64,000 nucleotides of DNA from an uncultured Flavobacteriaceae bacterium. Lineage in GTDB: Bacteria; Bacteroidota; Bacteroidia; Flavobacteriales; Flavobacteriaceae. The translations under genes were made by a program, and so were the position numbers. Location of the stretch: positions 372,001-436,000 of the forward strand of contig CANLWB010000001.1 in assembly GCA_947494695.1 (NCBI GenBank), in the 5' to 3' direction. This document shows positions 18,688 to 27,280 of the stretch, piece by piece. The notes beneath the pieces are model-generated. The model did no database searches and was not told the DNA's origin. It worked only from the letters and a program-made list of their open reading frames with translations. The stretch's first letter is position 1. Every line of letters begins with the position of its first letter.

Positions 18688-19452
18688 TTGACTTTTTTAG
18701 ACATTTTAGCATCATATAATTTAACTGTACTACAATGGGTTGCCATTAGTGTTGCAGTTTTTTTATTAGGAATATCCAAGTCTGGACTTAAGGGGATATC
18801 CATTGTCATTGTGCTTATTTTAGCCTTTGTTTTTGGTGAAAAAGCATCAACAGGTGTCTTATTACCTATGCTTATTGTGGCCGATATTTGTGCCGTTGTT
18901 TATTATAATAGACATGCCCAATGGAAATATATTTGGAAATTAATGCCTTGGGTAGTCGTTGGTGTTTTAGTTGGTGTATGGGTTGGTAATGATATTTCCG
19001 AGGGACTATTCAAAAAAGTAATGGCAGTCATTGTTATAGGTTCTATTTTAATCATGATTTATACCGAAAATAGAAGCTCCAACAGCATACCAAAAAACAA
19101 ATTATTTTCCAGTGGAGCAGGGTTTTTAGCAGGATTCACAACTATGGTTGGTAATTTGGCCGGGCCTATTTCTAATATTTATTTTTTAGCCATGCGATTG
19201 CCCAAGAACGAGTTCATAGGAACGGCTGCCTGGTTATTTTTTATTATCAATATATTCAAACTCCCGTTTCATTTTTTTGTGTGGAAAACCATTACCAAAG
19301 AAACACTGGTCTTAAATACGGTTTTAATTCCGGTAATCGTTATAGGCTTTTTTGTTGGTGTTTATATTGTGAAGTTAATTTCTAATGTCAATTACAGAAG
19401 ATTTATACTCGTTATTACAGCAGCAGGAGGTCTCGTTATGCTATTTAGATAG
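18688..19452 (+). CDS. TSUP family (TauE/SafE) membrane transporter
   Basis: A 254-residue integral membrane protein with about eight hydrophobic helices. Family features are the start region LGISKSGLKGISIVIV and the second-repeat GFLAGFTTMVGNLAGPISNIY, which together form the two inverted TauE/SafE repeats. Members export sulfite, sulfoacetate or other organic anions; the substrate here is unknown. The start is TTG 18688; no ATG lies ahead of the first helix. It follows the VOC gene by 28 bp and may share its transcript. Confidence 0.88.
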   Translation: MTFLDILASYNLTVLQWVAISVAVFLLGISKSGLKGISIVIVLILAFVFGEKASTGVLLPMLIVADICAVVYYNRHAQWKYIWKLMPWVVVGVLVGVWVGNDISEGLFKKVMAVIVIGSILIMIYTENRSSNSIPKNKLFSSGAGFLAGFTTMVGNLAGPISNIYFLAMRLPKNEFIGTAAWLFFIINIFKLPFHFFVWKTITKETLVLNTVLIPVIVIGFFVGVYIVKLISNVNYRRFILVITAAGGLVMLFR

Positions 19453-19473
19453 TTCATTACTCATTATTATTTA

Positions 19474-19935
19474 TTAATTGATTTTAATGAATTGAAGAGA
19501 ATCATTGTTTTTAGCTGCTATAATATACATTGCGTTTTTTGTTTTAATGGCTTGCATATCTTTGACCTCTCCCGGAACATAAAACCCACTTTCTGAAGCT
19601 GGAATAGCATGAAAATCACCTTTATTATTTCCTTTTAAAAATAGACCATAGCCGCCATCATTACGAGGTGTTTCAACTTCTGAGGAAAAAAGATTTTCAG
19701 CGATTAGAATATCCAGTGCATGATCCTGGTCGTAGGCACCAACCAAAATTTTATTAATATTAGAAAGTTGAGCTTCGGCAGGTAGTTCATGAATTACAAA
19801 CGTCCCCTCTTTATTTTTCAGGTTTAATACGGGCTGGTTTTTAGTTAGAGTTTTATTAAGGGATGTAACATTATTAGAGATTGAAAGACCTATAAATACA
19901 GAACGTAAAATGAATAAGTCATGGAAGAGGCATTA
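19474..19935 (-). pseudogene. C-terminal remnant of a VCBS/FG-GAP repeat protein
   Basis: Read leftward, the frame is open from about 19935 to the stop at 19474 (about 150 codons) but has no ATG; the first usable start (TTG 19746) cuts through the conserved part. The residues SEVETPRNDGGYGLFLKGNN and YVPGEVKDMQAIK match the C-terminal end of long secreted VCBS-repeat (CRTAC1/ASPIC-UnbV-like) proteins common in Bacteroidota. The N-terminal several hundred residues are absent and the frame runs antisense into the next gene. A decayed leftover of a deleted large gene is the best reading. Confidence 0.6.
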
Positions 19936-20289
19936 AAAAATGGTGAAAATGAAGATAAAGTTTATATAGCTGAAGTCATAAAAGAGGGTTCAACCTTAGG
20001 GGGGCAAGATTTAAACGATAGAGCTCGAGCATTACAGGTTGAAGCCAAAGATATTTATAACAAAACAAAAGAACAGGCCAACACGCTTGTTAAGGAAGCA
20101 CATGATAAGTTTGGAGATTTAGCCGAAATTGCAAAAGAGAAAGGAGCAACGTTTTCGGTTGAAGCCAAAGAAAGATATACCGAAGCTAAAGAAAAAACCT
20201 CTGAGTTTGTTGAGGGGGCCAGTGAAAATCTGGGTAAGGTATCAGAAACCGCCAAAAGGTTTATTAAAAACGTATTTGATAAAGAGTAA
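19921..20289 (+). CDS. Amphipathic helical (LEA/YtxH-like) small protein
   Basis: A 122-residue Lys/Glu/Ala-rich protein made of 11-residue-type helical repeats (EAKDIYNKTKEQANTLVKEA, EAKERYTEAKEKTSEFVEGA). No signal peptide or membrane helix. The pattern is that of LEA-like or YtxH/apolipophorin-like stress proteins that lie on membranes or protect proteins. An in-frame TAA just before ATG 19921 fixes the start. Its first bases overlap antisense with the VCBS remnant. The next gene begins with a similar repeat region. Confidence 0.65.
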   Translation: MEEALKNGENEDKVYIAEVIKEGSTLGGQDLNDRARALQVEAKDIYNKTKEQANTLVKEAHDKFGDLAEIAKEKGATFSVEAKERYTEAKEKTSEFVEGASENLGKVSETAKRFIKNVFDKE

Positions 20290-20367
20290 TAAAGTTAATA
20301 AGAGAGGTTTAGAATCAATTTGATTTTTTATTACCTTTATGCACTAACCAATATATTTGATATAATT

Positions 20368-20820
20368 ATGTCTGATGAAAAGAATTTAAGCGACGACCTA
20401 AACGATATGTTAGGAGATGCCAAAGATGGCGCAAAAAAGGCAGCCGATAAGGCTGGAGAATTTGCAGAAGATGCCAAAGAAAAGGCAAAAGAAACGTTTG
20501 ATGACGTTAAAGAATCTGCGTCCGAGTTTGCCGATAGTGCCAAAGAAACTTTTAATAATGCAACCGGAGAAAACAAGAAAATTTTAGCCGGAGTTTTAGC
20601 TATTATATTAGGAGCGTTTGGAATCCACAAATTTGTTTTAGGGTACAATAAAGAAGGTATTATTATGCTTGCTGTAACGTTTATCCTGGGAGCGCTTACC
20701 TGTGTGGTAGGAGCCGGAGTAACTAGTATTATTGGTTTAATTGAAGGTATTATATATCTGACTAAATCTGATGAAGAATTTTATAATACCTATCAGGCAG
20801 GTCAAAAACCTTGGTTTTAA
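20368..20820 (+). CDS. TM2-domain protein with amphipathic N-terminal repeats
   Basis: A 150-residue protein. Residues 1 to about 70 are Ala/Lys/Glu/Asp-rich helical repeats (AKDGAKKAADKAGEFAEDAK) much like those of the preceding gene. Residues about 71-145 are a TM2 domain: two membrane helices with the signature LGAFGIHKFVLGYNKEG and a C-terminal IIYLTKSDEEFYNTY. A longer frame begins upstream at 20320, but MSDEKNLSDDLNDML is the natural start. A strong bidirectional terminator follows. Confidence 0.8.
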   Translation: MSDEKNLSDDLNDMLGDAKDGAKKAADKAGEFAEDAKEKAKETFDDVKESASEFADSAKETFNNATGENKKILAGVLAIILGAFGIHKFVLGYNKEGIIMLAVTFILGALTCVVGAGVTSIIGLIEGIIYLTKSDEEFYNTYQAGQKPWF

Positions 20821-20871
20821 TAGATAAATCACCCTGAGAAATCATTTTACTCTAACAGAATTGAAAATAAT

Positions 20872-20912
20872 AAAACTCCCGGTAAACCAAGGTTTACCGG
20901 GAGTTTTTCTTT
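20872..20912. terminator. Bidirectional terminator
   Basis: A perfect 17-bp stem (20872-20888 with 20891-20907; inner arm CTCCCGGTAAACC) and a 2-nt loop, flanked by A-rich sequence on the left and T-rich on the right. It separates the convergent TM2 and VWA-TPR genes. Confidence 0.9.
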
Positions 20913-20964
20913 TTAAGTGATTTAAATTTTTATAAAAGGATGTTACTCCCCAAATATTTTTAAC

Positions 20965-22494
20965 TTATAACGCCCCAATTAATGTTTCTAAATTGAAGAA
21001 AATTAATGAGAGCGGAGACGCGGCATTTTTATCCCAATTCTCCGGGTCTTTTTTTATATACTTGGCACATGTTCTTAAATCGGATTCTATAGTATTACAA
21101 AGGCTTTGTTCAGCCTTCCCTTCTATCCCCATTTTGGAAGGTAAATCTTTATAATAAAATTCTTTTTCCTGAATAAATCCCATAAATTCGTAGGCCAAAG
21201 CCATGCTTTCTCCGTTTTGAATCTTTTTAAAATGTAACTCCAAATACTCTAAATCTGCTTTTAAAACTTTTCTGGTATAATCAAAAAACTGAAGCATATC
21301 ATTTTGTAATAACTGAATTTGTGCCAATACCCAAGCTTTATCTTCGGCATTTGGTCTAAGATTCAGATACTGCTCAAGTTTTTCAATAGCTTGCAAGTGG
21401 AAATCGTTGGCTTCGTACATTAATGCCAGATTAAATAGAGCATTATAATCCTCGGGATTTTCGGTACAAAAATTTTCGAATAATTGTTGTGCTTTGCGGT
21501 ATTTCTCTTCTTTAATGGCCTCTACTCCGCTTAAAAATTGATGTCCTTTTTCAAAATTTAAATTAGTAAGACTGCTTCGAGGTTTTGGATTATACAACTT
21601 AAAAAATTTTGTAACTGCTCTTGTTAATTCAAATTCGTTTTGTGTATTAATATATTTCCCTCCCGTCTTTCCCGCTAGATATTGTAAATCTCTTTCTGCA
21701 GGCGACCCAGGTTTTATATCAAAACCAATGGTGAAATATTTTACTGGAATCGAATTTCCCATAAATGAGTTTGGCATCTGTGTTGCGCCTTTAACACGTT
21801 TTTTTATGGAGTTTATGTTTGGCGTACTCCGTTTTGCTGCGGCATTGTACGACTTTACCATATTTTTTTGACCTGTTTTCGTATTACCGCCAGCAGTATT
21901 TTGAGTAGGAGCACTTGCGATCGTAATCACTGTATGGCCTGTTGCATATATATCTTTAGGTCGTATTTGACCACAAGTGGCCACACCGTCACTTAAAACA
22001 ATTAATTTGCTTACATCACCATCGCCGTAATTAGCACTATAATACTGTAACCTCTTTTCTGTAGATGTTACCGCTTCTTGTAAAGGGGTGCCTCCTCCTG
22101 GGTTCCCTAAAGCACTTAGCTGCCGTTTCACTTGGGTATAATCACTACTAAACTTTAAGGCTTGCTGTTTTGTTGGGTCTTCCACGCAGCCTCCAGAAAA
22201 GGTTAAAAAAGCCACTTGTTGACTTTCTCTGTATCCTTTCAAAATAGACGATGTGGCATTTAATACAGACTCTTTTGCTTCTTCCCATTTCGGCTTCCCA
22301 CTTTCACCTTTGGCTGCCATACTACCTGATTTATCAATGAGAAAAATGGTAGATGATTTGTTTATAATAGAATCTTTAACAAGAGATACCGGATTGGATA
22401 ATCCGGAGATATGCTTGAGTTCTTTTTTGGGATCATATGTTACAAAAGAAAAGATTAAACAACATGAAAAGGCCAATGTTATTAGATGTTTCAT
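20965..22494 (-). CDS. Exported VWA-domain protein with C-terminal TPR
   Basis: A 509-residue protein: signal peptide-like start MKHLITLAFSCCLIFSFV, a von Willebrand A domain from about residue 45 with the metal-ion site DKSGSM, Thr in GGGTPLQEA and Asp in LSDGV, then a TPR stretch (KYRKAQQLFENFCTENPEDY, HLQAIEKLEQYLNLRPN). The frame reaches 22530, but MKHLIT at 22494 avoids overlapping the upstream gene and gives a signal peptide. It starts 4 bp after the M48 gene stop, so the two are cotranscribed. It probably binds partners in the periplasm; partner unknown. Confidence 0.8.
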   Translation of the reverse strand: MKHLITLAFSCCLIFSFVTYDPKKELKHISGLSNPVSLVKDSIINKSSTIFLIDKSGSMAAKGESGKPKWEEAKESVLNATSSILKGYRESQQVAFLTFSGGCVEDPTKQQALKFSSDYTQVKRQLSALGNPGGGTPLQEAVTSTEKRLQYYSANYGDGDVSKLIVLSDGVATCGQIRPKDIYATGHTVITIASAPTQNTAGGNTKTGQKNMVKSYNAAAKRSTPNINSIKKRVKGATQMPNSFMGNSIPVKYFTIGFDIKPGSPAERDLQYLAGKTGGKYINTQNEFELTRAVTKFFKLYNPKPRSSLTNLNFEKGHQFLSGVEAIKEEKYRKAQQLFENFCTENPEDYNALFNLALMYEANDFHLQAIEKLEQYLNLRPNAEDKAWVLAQIQLLQNDMLQFFDYTRKVLKADLEYLELHFKKIQNGESMALAYEFMGFIQEKEFYYKDLPSKMGIEGKAEQSLCNTIESDLRTCAKYIKKDPENWDKNAASPLSLIFFNLETLIGAL

Positions 22495-22498
22495 TCCT

Positions 22499-24049
22499 CT
22501 ATTCTTTAAGTTTTTTAATATGTTTATCAAAAGACCCTTTACCTGCTTCTAACTGGGAAAAATCTGTGTCTTTATATGTTGTACTTAATACATTGTTAAT
22601 AGCGCCAAGTCTTTTTACAGCAAGCGGGTGTGATGTGTAAATGGTGTCTAAAATATTGCTTACCAATACATTGATGCCGTCTTTACCTAAATCGCTATAA
22701 TTCGTTTGGCTTAAATCGGTTTGGAGCGTATTTACCATAGTAAATGTTGATGTAAAAAGTTTACTCATAAATTTTTGATTACCTGTATTTTCCATCATAA
22801 TTTCCCAGAAACTGGCTGCTTCACGTGGGTCGTATCCGGCTTCAGACATATAATAAAGTCCAGCTCTGTCTGCCTGTGTTTCTCGTTTTTTATTAAACAA
22901 ACTCATTACGGTTCTAGGTGTGGTATGCTCTAAGGCAGATGCTAAAGCCTTTCCGCCCAAAGTACCTTCGTTAACATTCATTTTTTTTGTAAAAGCCTTT
23001 TTCAACCATTTAGAAGTCTTTTGGCCGAGATTACTATTGGTAATTCTGGTCGTTTTATATTCTTTAATCCCATGTTCGTAGGTAACATGAGCAACTTCAT
23101 GTCCTAAAACAGCCGCTAATTGCGCTTCATTTTCCATGATGTTTAATAGGCCGGTATGAATAAATACCATCCCATTAGGAAATGCAGATGCATTAGGGAT
23201 ATGGTTTTCAATAACATAAAATCTAAAAATAACACCATGCTTTTCTGAAAAACGTTCTTCCTTGGCATAATCGGGAAGTATGCGATGGCCCACCATATTA
23301 ACGTAACCTTGAACCCGAATATCATCCAGTAACTTGTACTCTAAATCCCCCATTTTTATAGTACCATTATGCAATCCGTTAGCTGCTTTAAATACGTTTG
23401 CAGGTACACTTTTAAATTGATTTAAATTTGAGGCATCAAAATCCTTAGACAGGTTTAACATAAATTCCTCATCAACCTTACCGTAGGTGTTTTTACAAAC
23501 TTCTATCTTAGAAGCCATGTAGACGCCCTCACCATTTAATTCGCCAAAAACGGTTAAGAAGCTTCCCAACTCGAGTTCATCAAAACCCAAAAAAGTTCGT
23601 CCCTTGCTACAAGCACAACCCGGACGACCATCACATTTTATAATCGTTTTATCGGTTAGTACAACGCGTCTTCCGTCTATAACAGCGGTATCGCCTTTGT
23701 ATGAATCTATAACACCTGCAAATTTTTTAATTTCCCCGTATTCATCTTTGCTAAGTAGTACTTTAGTTAATATTCTTTTCCTGTTTTCTATCACTATAGC
23801 AACATCTACAGTGCTTCCCAATGAAATTCTGTCTTTGGATACCTTTTGTTTTTTTCCGATTAAAAATTTGGTTTTATCGGTAACCTTAAAGACAAATTCC
23901 TCATCATCGTAATTAATGGTAATGCTTTCATAGGGTTCGTTAAACTCGAAAACGGTTGTCCCCTTCCAGATTTCTTCTTTTTGTGCAGATAGGTATTGTG
24001 TGCATAAAAAAAACACACCATACCATAATGGTTTTAAATTAGTTTTCAT
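22499..24049 (-). CDS. Secreted M48-family zinc metallopeptidase with DUF5666-like N-domain
   Basis: A 516-residue exported protease. Signal peptide MKTNLKPLWYGVFFLCTQYLSAQ. Residues about 24-190 form a beta-rich region with repeated small strands and a Cys cluster CDGRPGCACSKGR; it looks like DUF5666 modules. The M48 domain follows: HEVAH at 317-321 (zinc ligands and catalytic Glu), the AAVLGHEVAHVTYEHG helix, and the third ligand region ETQADRAGLYYM. C-terminal HPLAVKRLGAI is also typical of M48. It precedes the VWA-TPR gene by 4 bp. Periplasmic quality control is a reasonable guess from the family. Confidence 0.85.
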   Translation of the reverse strand: MKTNLKPLWYGVFFLCTQYLSAQKEEIWKGTTVFEFNEPYESITINYDDEEFVFKVTDKTKFLIGKKQKVSKDRISLGSTVDVAIVIENRKRILTKVLLSKDEYGEIKKFAGVIDSYKGDTAVIDGRRVVLTDKTIIKCDGRPGCACSKGRTFLGFDELELGSFLTVFGELNGEGVYMASKIEVCKNTYGKVDEEFMLNLSKDFDASNLNQFKSVPANVFKAANGLHNGTIKMGDLEYKLLDDIRVQGYVNMVGHRILPDYAKEERFSEKHGVIFRFYVIENHIPNASAFPNGMVFIHTGLLNIMENEAQLAAVLGHEVAHVTYEHGIKEYKTTRITNSNLGQKTSKWLKKAFTKKMNVNEGTLGGKALASALEHTTPRTVMSLFNKKRETQADRAGLYYMSEAGYDPREAASFWEIMMENTGNQKFMSKLFTSTFTMVNTLQTDLSQTNYSDLGKDGINVLVSNILDTIYTSHPLAVKRLGAINNVLSTTYKDTDFSQLEAGKGSFDKHIKKLKE

Positions 24050-24116
24050 ATTTCGTAATGTTATTTTGGTTAAAAAATAGCGTATACAAACCTAAGAGCT
24101 AAAGCCTTTTAGATGG

Positions 24117-24132
24117 TTACGGGAACCCGTAA
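24117..24132. promoter_or_regulatory. Inverted repeat upstream of the M48 gene
   Basis: TTACGGG and CCCGTAA flank a 2-nt AA centre, giving a 16-bp near-palindrome in the 143-bp spacer between the response regulator stop and the M48 start. It is a candidate operator, possibly for the adjacent LuxR-type regulator; no second copy was noticed. Confidence 0.35.
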
Positions 24133-24192
24133 AAAGAAGGTTTTTTTACCTTTAGGCTAAGCTTATGAAAACTTATAAATAACTAATAATGA

Positions 24193-24861
24193 TTATATTA
24201 ATCCCAAGTCTTTGGCATTGGCGACTAATTGTATTGTGGTTTTGGCTTTAAGCTCTTCTTTTAATCTATTCAGTCTTTTTTCGATCGAGCTTAAACTACT
24301 GGGTGAAATACTTTTTTCTTTTAAAAGAACAGAAATCTCTTCTTGAGTATTTCCTCTGGATAATTGCCGTAGAAGAATGGCGTCAAACTCTTCGAATGTA
24401 AAAATTTCTTTTTTTCTAAAAGCTGCTGCCAATTCTGCCGAAATAAAAGACTCTCCGTTTTTGACAGCATTAAGTGCATAAATCATACTTTTTATACTGC
24501 TTCTGCCTTTTAAGACATATGCGGAAACGCCATACCAATCCAGTAGTTTTTTAATCATGGTGGAACGTTCTTCAATAGAATATACAATAATAGGAACGTT
24601 GTAATTTTGATCGCGCAATTTTTTAATTAATTGCTCTCCCGAAGATATGGTGTTTTTCCTATAGTCCTTTTTAAAGGAAAGGTCTGTAATTAGAAGATCA
24701 AAAGGTTCCTGGTCTTTCTCTGCCTTTACAAATTTTAAGAAAGCATCGTCACAATATTGCGTGAGGACTACGTCTATTACTCCTAACTCTTGTTTTATTT
24801 TTGCAGTGAGGCCCTGACTAATAATATCGATATCTTCAACAAGAAGTATTTTTTTAAACAT
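24193..24861 (-). CDS. NarL/FixJ-like response regulator
   Basis: A 222-residue regulator: receiver domain (residues 1 to about 130) with acidic pair ED at 9-10, phosphoacceptor Asp60 in LLITDLSF, Ser/Thr in PIIVYSIEE and Lys in VLKGRSS; then a diverged DNA-binding region with LLRQLSRGNTQEEISVLL and SLSSIEKRLNRLKEEL. The C-terminal helices resemble LuxR-type HTH but with unusual spacing (SISPSSLSSIEKR instead of STVKTH). It is cotranscribed with the kinase gene 11 bp upstream and is presumably its partner. Confidence 0.85.
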   Translation of the reverse strand: MFKKILLVEDIDIISQGLTAKIKQELGVIDVVLTQYCDDAFLKFVKAEKDQEPFDLLITDLSFKKDYRKNTISSGEQLIKKLRDQNYNVPIIVYSIEERSTMIKKLLDWYGVSAYVLKGRSSIKSMIYALNAVKNGESFISAELAAAFRKKEIFTFEEFDAILLRQLSRGNTQEEISVLLKEKSISPSSLSSIEKRLNRLKEELKAKTTIQLVANAKDLGLI

Positions 24862-24872
24862 AACTGTGTAAA

Positions 24873-26798
24873 TTAATTGGGAATCTTAATAGTAATTTTT
24901 GTACCATGATTGTTTTCAGAATCAAATTTAATTTTCCCATTAATACCATGGATACGGGAAACCGTATTATTGAGGCCCACTCCAAATTTCTGCGTCGTAT
25001 CTATACCAATTCCATTGTCTGAATAGGCAATGTGCAACAACTTCTTATCTTGCTTAAAATCTATAGCAACCAAACTGGCCTCGCTATGTTTTTTCATATT
25101 TACCATAAACTCTTTAAGACTTCTATGAATGGCTACACTTTTATAATCTGACACCTTTTCCCATGAAACGCTTTCTAAGCCTTTAACCATGACTGTGGTT
25201 TCTTCATTATAAAAAGCTCCTAAGGTATCTTTGAGTTCGGCTGCAAATGCCGCTCCTGTATTAATTTCGCGATGATCGTGAGAAATATTTCGGGTTTGTC
25301 CGTATATTTTTTCTAAACGGTCTAAGAGATAAAGCCTATTTGCAGTAGGATTTTGCTCAATGGAGGCCATTAGCCCATAAATATCGTTTGAAAGTTCGTC
25401 ATGCAAGCGTTTACTAATTTGCTTTTCGGTCTTATAAACTTCTTTTAGCTTCTCTTTTTTATACCGTTGTCTTAAAGCATAAAACAAAGACACACCAGCT
25501 ATTAATAAGAAACTGCTAAGGGATAAAAACAATATCTTTTGCGCTTTTTGTGTTGCCAATGCTGTCTTTTTCTCTGCCGTTTCTCTTTGTAATTGTAGTA
25601 TTTGTTCTTTTTCCTGTAAGTCATCGTAACGCATTTTTGCAAACTGTGTTTTTACTTTAAGTTCTTGCAGGTACAGGCTGTCTTTTAAAAAAATATAGCG
25701 GTCTTTAAAGGTGATATTTTCGGGCTGTAAGGTCATCAAGAATTGTAACGCATCGGTTTCTGCCCTGGGATTTTTCATGTCTTTAGCTATTTGTATTACA
25801 GTATCTAAATATTTTTTGGCTTTTTGAGGGTTGGTTTTTGTATAATACTCGCCAATATTAGTATAGCTTTGAATCTGTCCTCTCTTATCATTTTTATTTT
25901 TGCGAATTTCTAAAGCTTGTAAAAACCTTGGAAGTACATGCTTTTTACCAAGGTGCCATTGCGCATAGGTTAAATTATGTAATACTCTGGCATATAGCAC
26001 AGAACCCTTTTGTAATAAAGAATCTAAAATCAAATTTTGCAATAGGTTTAAGGCAGGCTGGTAGTCTCCTTGCTCATTGTACGAGAGTGCTATATTATTT
26101 TTATAGCTAATAGTATTATACTTAGAATTTGTTACTGCAATGGCCTTCTTATAATAAGTTCGTGCATCTGTAAAGTTTAAGAGTTTTGAATTATTGGTCC
26201 CCAACTCATTATAAGCAGAGGCTAAATATTTGGTATCTTCACTTTTAACGAGGTACTGTAGCGATTCTGTAAGAATCTCTTTGGCTACAAAAAAATTTGC
26301 TCGATTCTTCTGAATTATAGCCATGTTTAATAAACTATTCCCGGCCTGTATCGTATCTTCTATCGCTAAATAATTATTTTTAGACTGGATGTAGTAATGA
26401 AAGGCGCTATCTGGTATTTTGGTTACATATTGAAAATAAAACCCTAAATTAAAATACCCCTTAGCTTTATAAGTTATCGCATGAAGGGTTTTAGCTCGTT
26501 GAACTAATAATTGATTGTAATAATAAAAGCTGTCTGCTTCCCGTTTTTTCAGATGTATAAACGCTTTTTCGAAGATAATGGCCAAGGCCAACGAATCTAT
26601 ACTGGATTTTTGGGACAAATAGTACGCACTATCTATGCAAGCCAGTTTGTCGTTTAGTTTTAAAGACTCTTTTTTGCTTAATTCTAAAAGTTCGTAAGGT
26701 TTGCTTTTTATTACTCTTTTGACTTTTGTGCATCGAGCAGTAAACAAGACCATGGCGATACTTGTAAAAAAAATAAGGATTATTTGGCGGTTTAACAT
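24873..26798 (-). CDS. TPR-containing sensor histidine kinase
   Basis: A 641-residue kinase. N-terminal signal/anchor MLNRQIILIFFTSIAMVLFTA, a long periplasmic TPR region (about 60-400; FLQALEIRKNKNDKRGQIQS and similar), one membrane helix (LFLSLSSFLLIAGVSLFYAL), a dimerisation segment with His466 in RLHDELSND, and a HATPase domain with YSDNGIGID and FGVGLNNTVSRI. This is the HisKA_3-like layout with an unusual HDELSND box. The frame extends to 26951, but ATG 26798 gives the natural signal sequence. It is the first gene of the kinase-regulator pair. Confidence 0.85.
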   Translation of the reverse strand: MLNRQIILIFFTSIAMVLFTARCTKVKRVIKSKPYELLELSKKESLKLNDKLACIDSAYYLSQKSSIDSLALAIIFEKAFIHLKKREADSFYYYNQLLVQRAKTLHAITYKAKGYFNLGFYFQYVTKIPDSAFHYYIQSKNNYLAIEDTIQAGNSLLNMAIIQKNRANFFVAKEILTESLQYLVKSEDTKYLASAYNELGTNNSKLLNFTDARTYYKKAIAVTNSKYNTISYKNNIALSYNEQGDYQPALNLLQNLILDSLLQKGSVLYARVLHNLTYAQWHLGKKHVLPRFLQALEIRKNKNDKRGQIQSYTNIGEYYTKTNPQKAKKYLDTVIQIAKDMKNPRAETDALQFLMTLQPENITFKDRYIFLKDSLYLQELKVKTQFAKMRYDDLQEKEQILQLQRETAEKKTALATQKAQKILFLSLSSFLLIAGVSLFYALRQRYKKEKLKEVYKTEKQISKRLHDELSNDIYGLMASIEQNPTANRLYLLDRLEKIYGQTRNISHDHREINTGAAFAAELKDTLGAFYNEETTVMVKGLESVSWEKVSDYKSVAIHRSLKEFMVNMKKHSEASLVAIDFKQDKKLLHIAYSDNGIGIDTTQKFGVGLNNTVSRIHGINGKIKFDSENNHGTKITIKIPN

Positions 26799-26852
26799 TG
26801 TGCTTATTTCATTTATAATGAGATCATTAAAACTAAAATGTAAATCTAACAA

Positions 26853-26882
26853 AAAAAGCCACACATATCGTGCGACTTTTTC
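26853..26882 (-). terminator. Terminator after the small lipoprotein gene
   Basis: On the minus strand AAAGTCGCAC pairs with GTGTGGCTTT (two G-T pairs) around GATAT, followed by T. It lies 35 bp past the small lipoprotein stop and before the kinase start. Confidence 0.65.
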
Positions 26883-26916
26883 TACTGTGTCAAAAATGGA
26901 ATTAAAAGTAATTCTC

Positions 26917-27084
26917 TTAGCCTCCGGTTGGAACGACAGGGATCTCGTCATCTCCGCCTTCTGTACTCTGCGGATTGGTGTTTTCTACCTTATCTTCATC
27001 CAAATCTAAACCCGTTTCAGTACAAGATGTTGCTGTTAATGTAAATAAAACGCCTAAGAACAATAGTTTTCCAAAATTTTTCAT
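26917..27084 (-). CDS. Small lipoprotein, 55 aa, unknown
   Basis: A 55-codon frame from ATG 27084. It begins MKNFGKLLFLGVLFTLTATS followed by Cys21, a clear lipoprotein signal. The mature part is acidic (LDLDEDKVENT) and ends IPVVPTGG. It is located directly upstream of the histidine kinase gene but separated from it by its own terminator. An anchored signalling or sensory accessory peptide for the kinase is possible, but this rests on position only. Confidence 0.65.
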   Translation of the reverse strand: MKNFGKLLFLGVLFTLTATSCTETGLDLDEDKVENTNPQSTEGGDDEIPVVPTGG

Positions 27085-27280
27085 AATAATAAAATTTAAA
27101 CGGTTGATAAAATCTGGTTAAGAAAATTTGGGACGACGTTTGCACTTGACGAAGCTTAAACCGGTGTGCTCTTTAAGTACACTTCAAAGGAACAGGGAAG
27201 CGCAATGAAAATGCTGTCATGACCGTCATGGAGAACATGGCAGATTTTCTCACAAAGAAGTTTTTAAGTACATTTGACCC

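Noticed and set aside
20352-20359. TATATTTG promoter box before the TM2 gene
   Set aside because: It lies only 8 bp before the ATG, which would leave almost no leader, and no -33 partner sits at the right distance.
27213-27243. Imperfect hairpin with GTCATGACCGTCATGG before the coiled-coil gene
   Set aside because: Has a mismatch and no T run; it could be an operator, but nothing else supports it.
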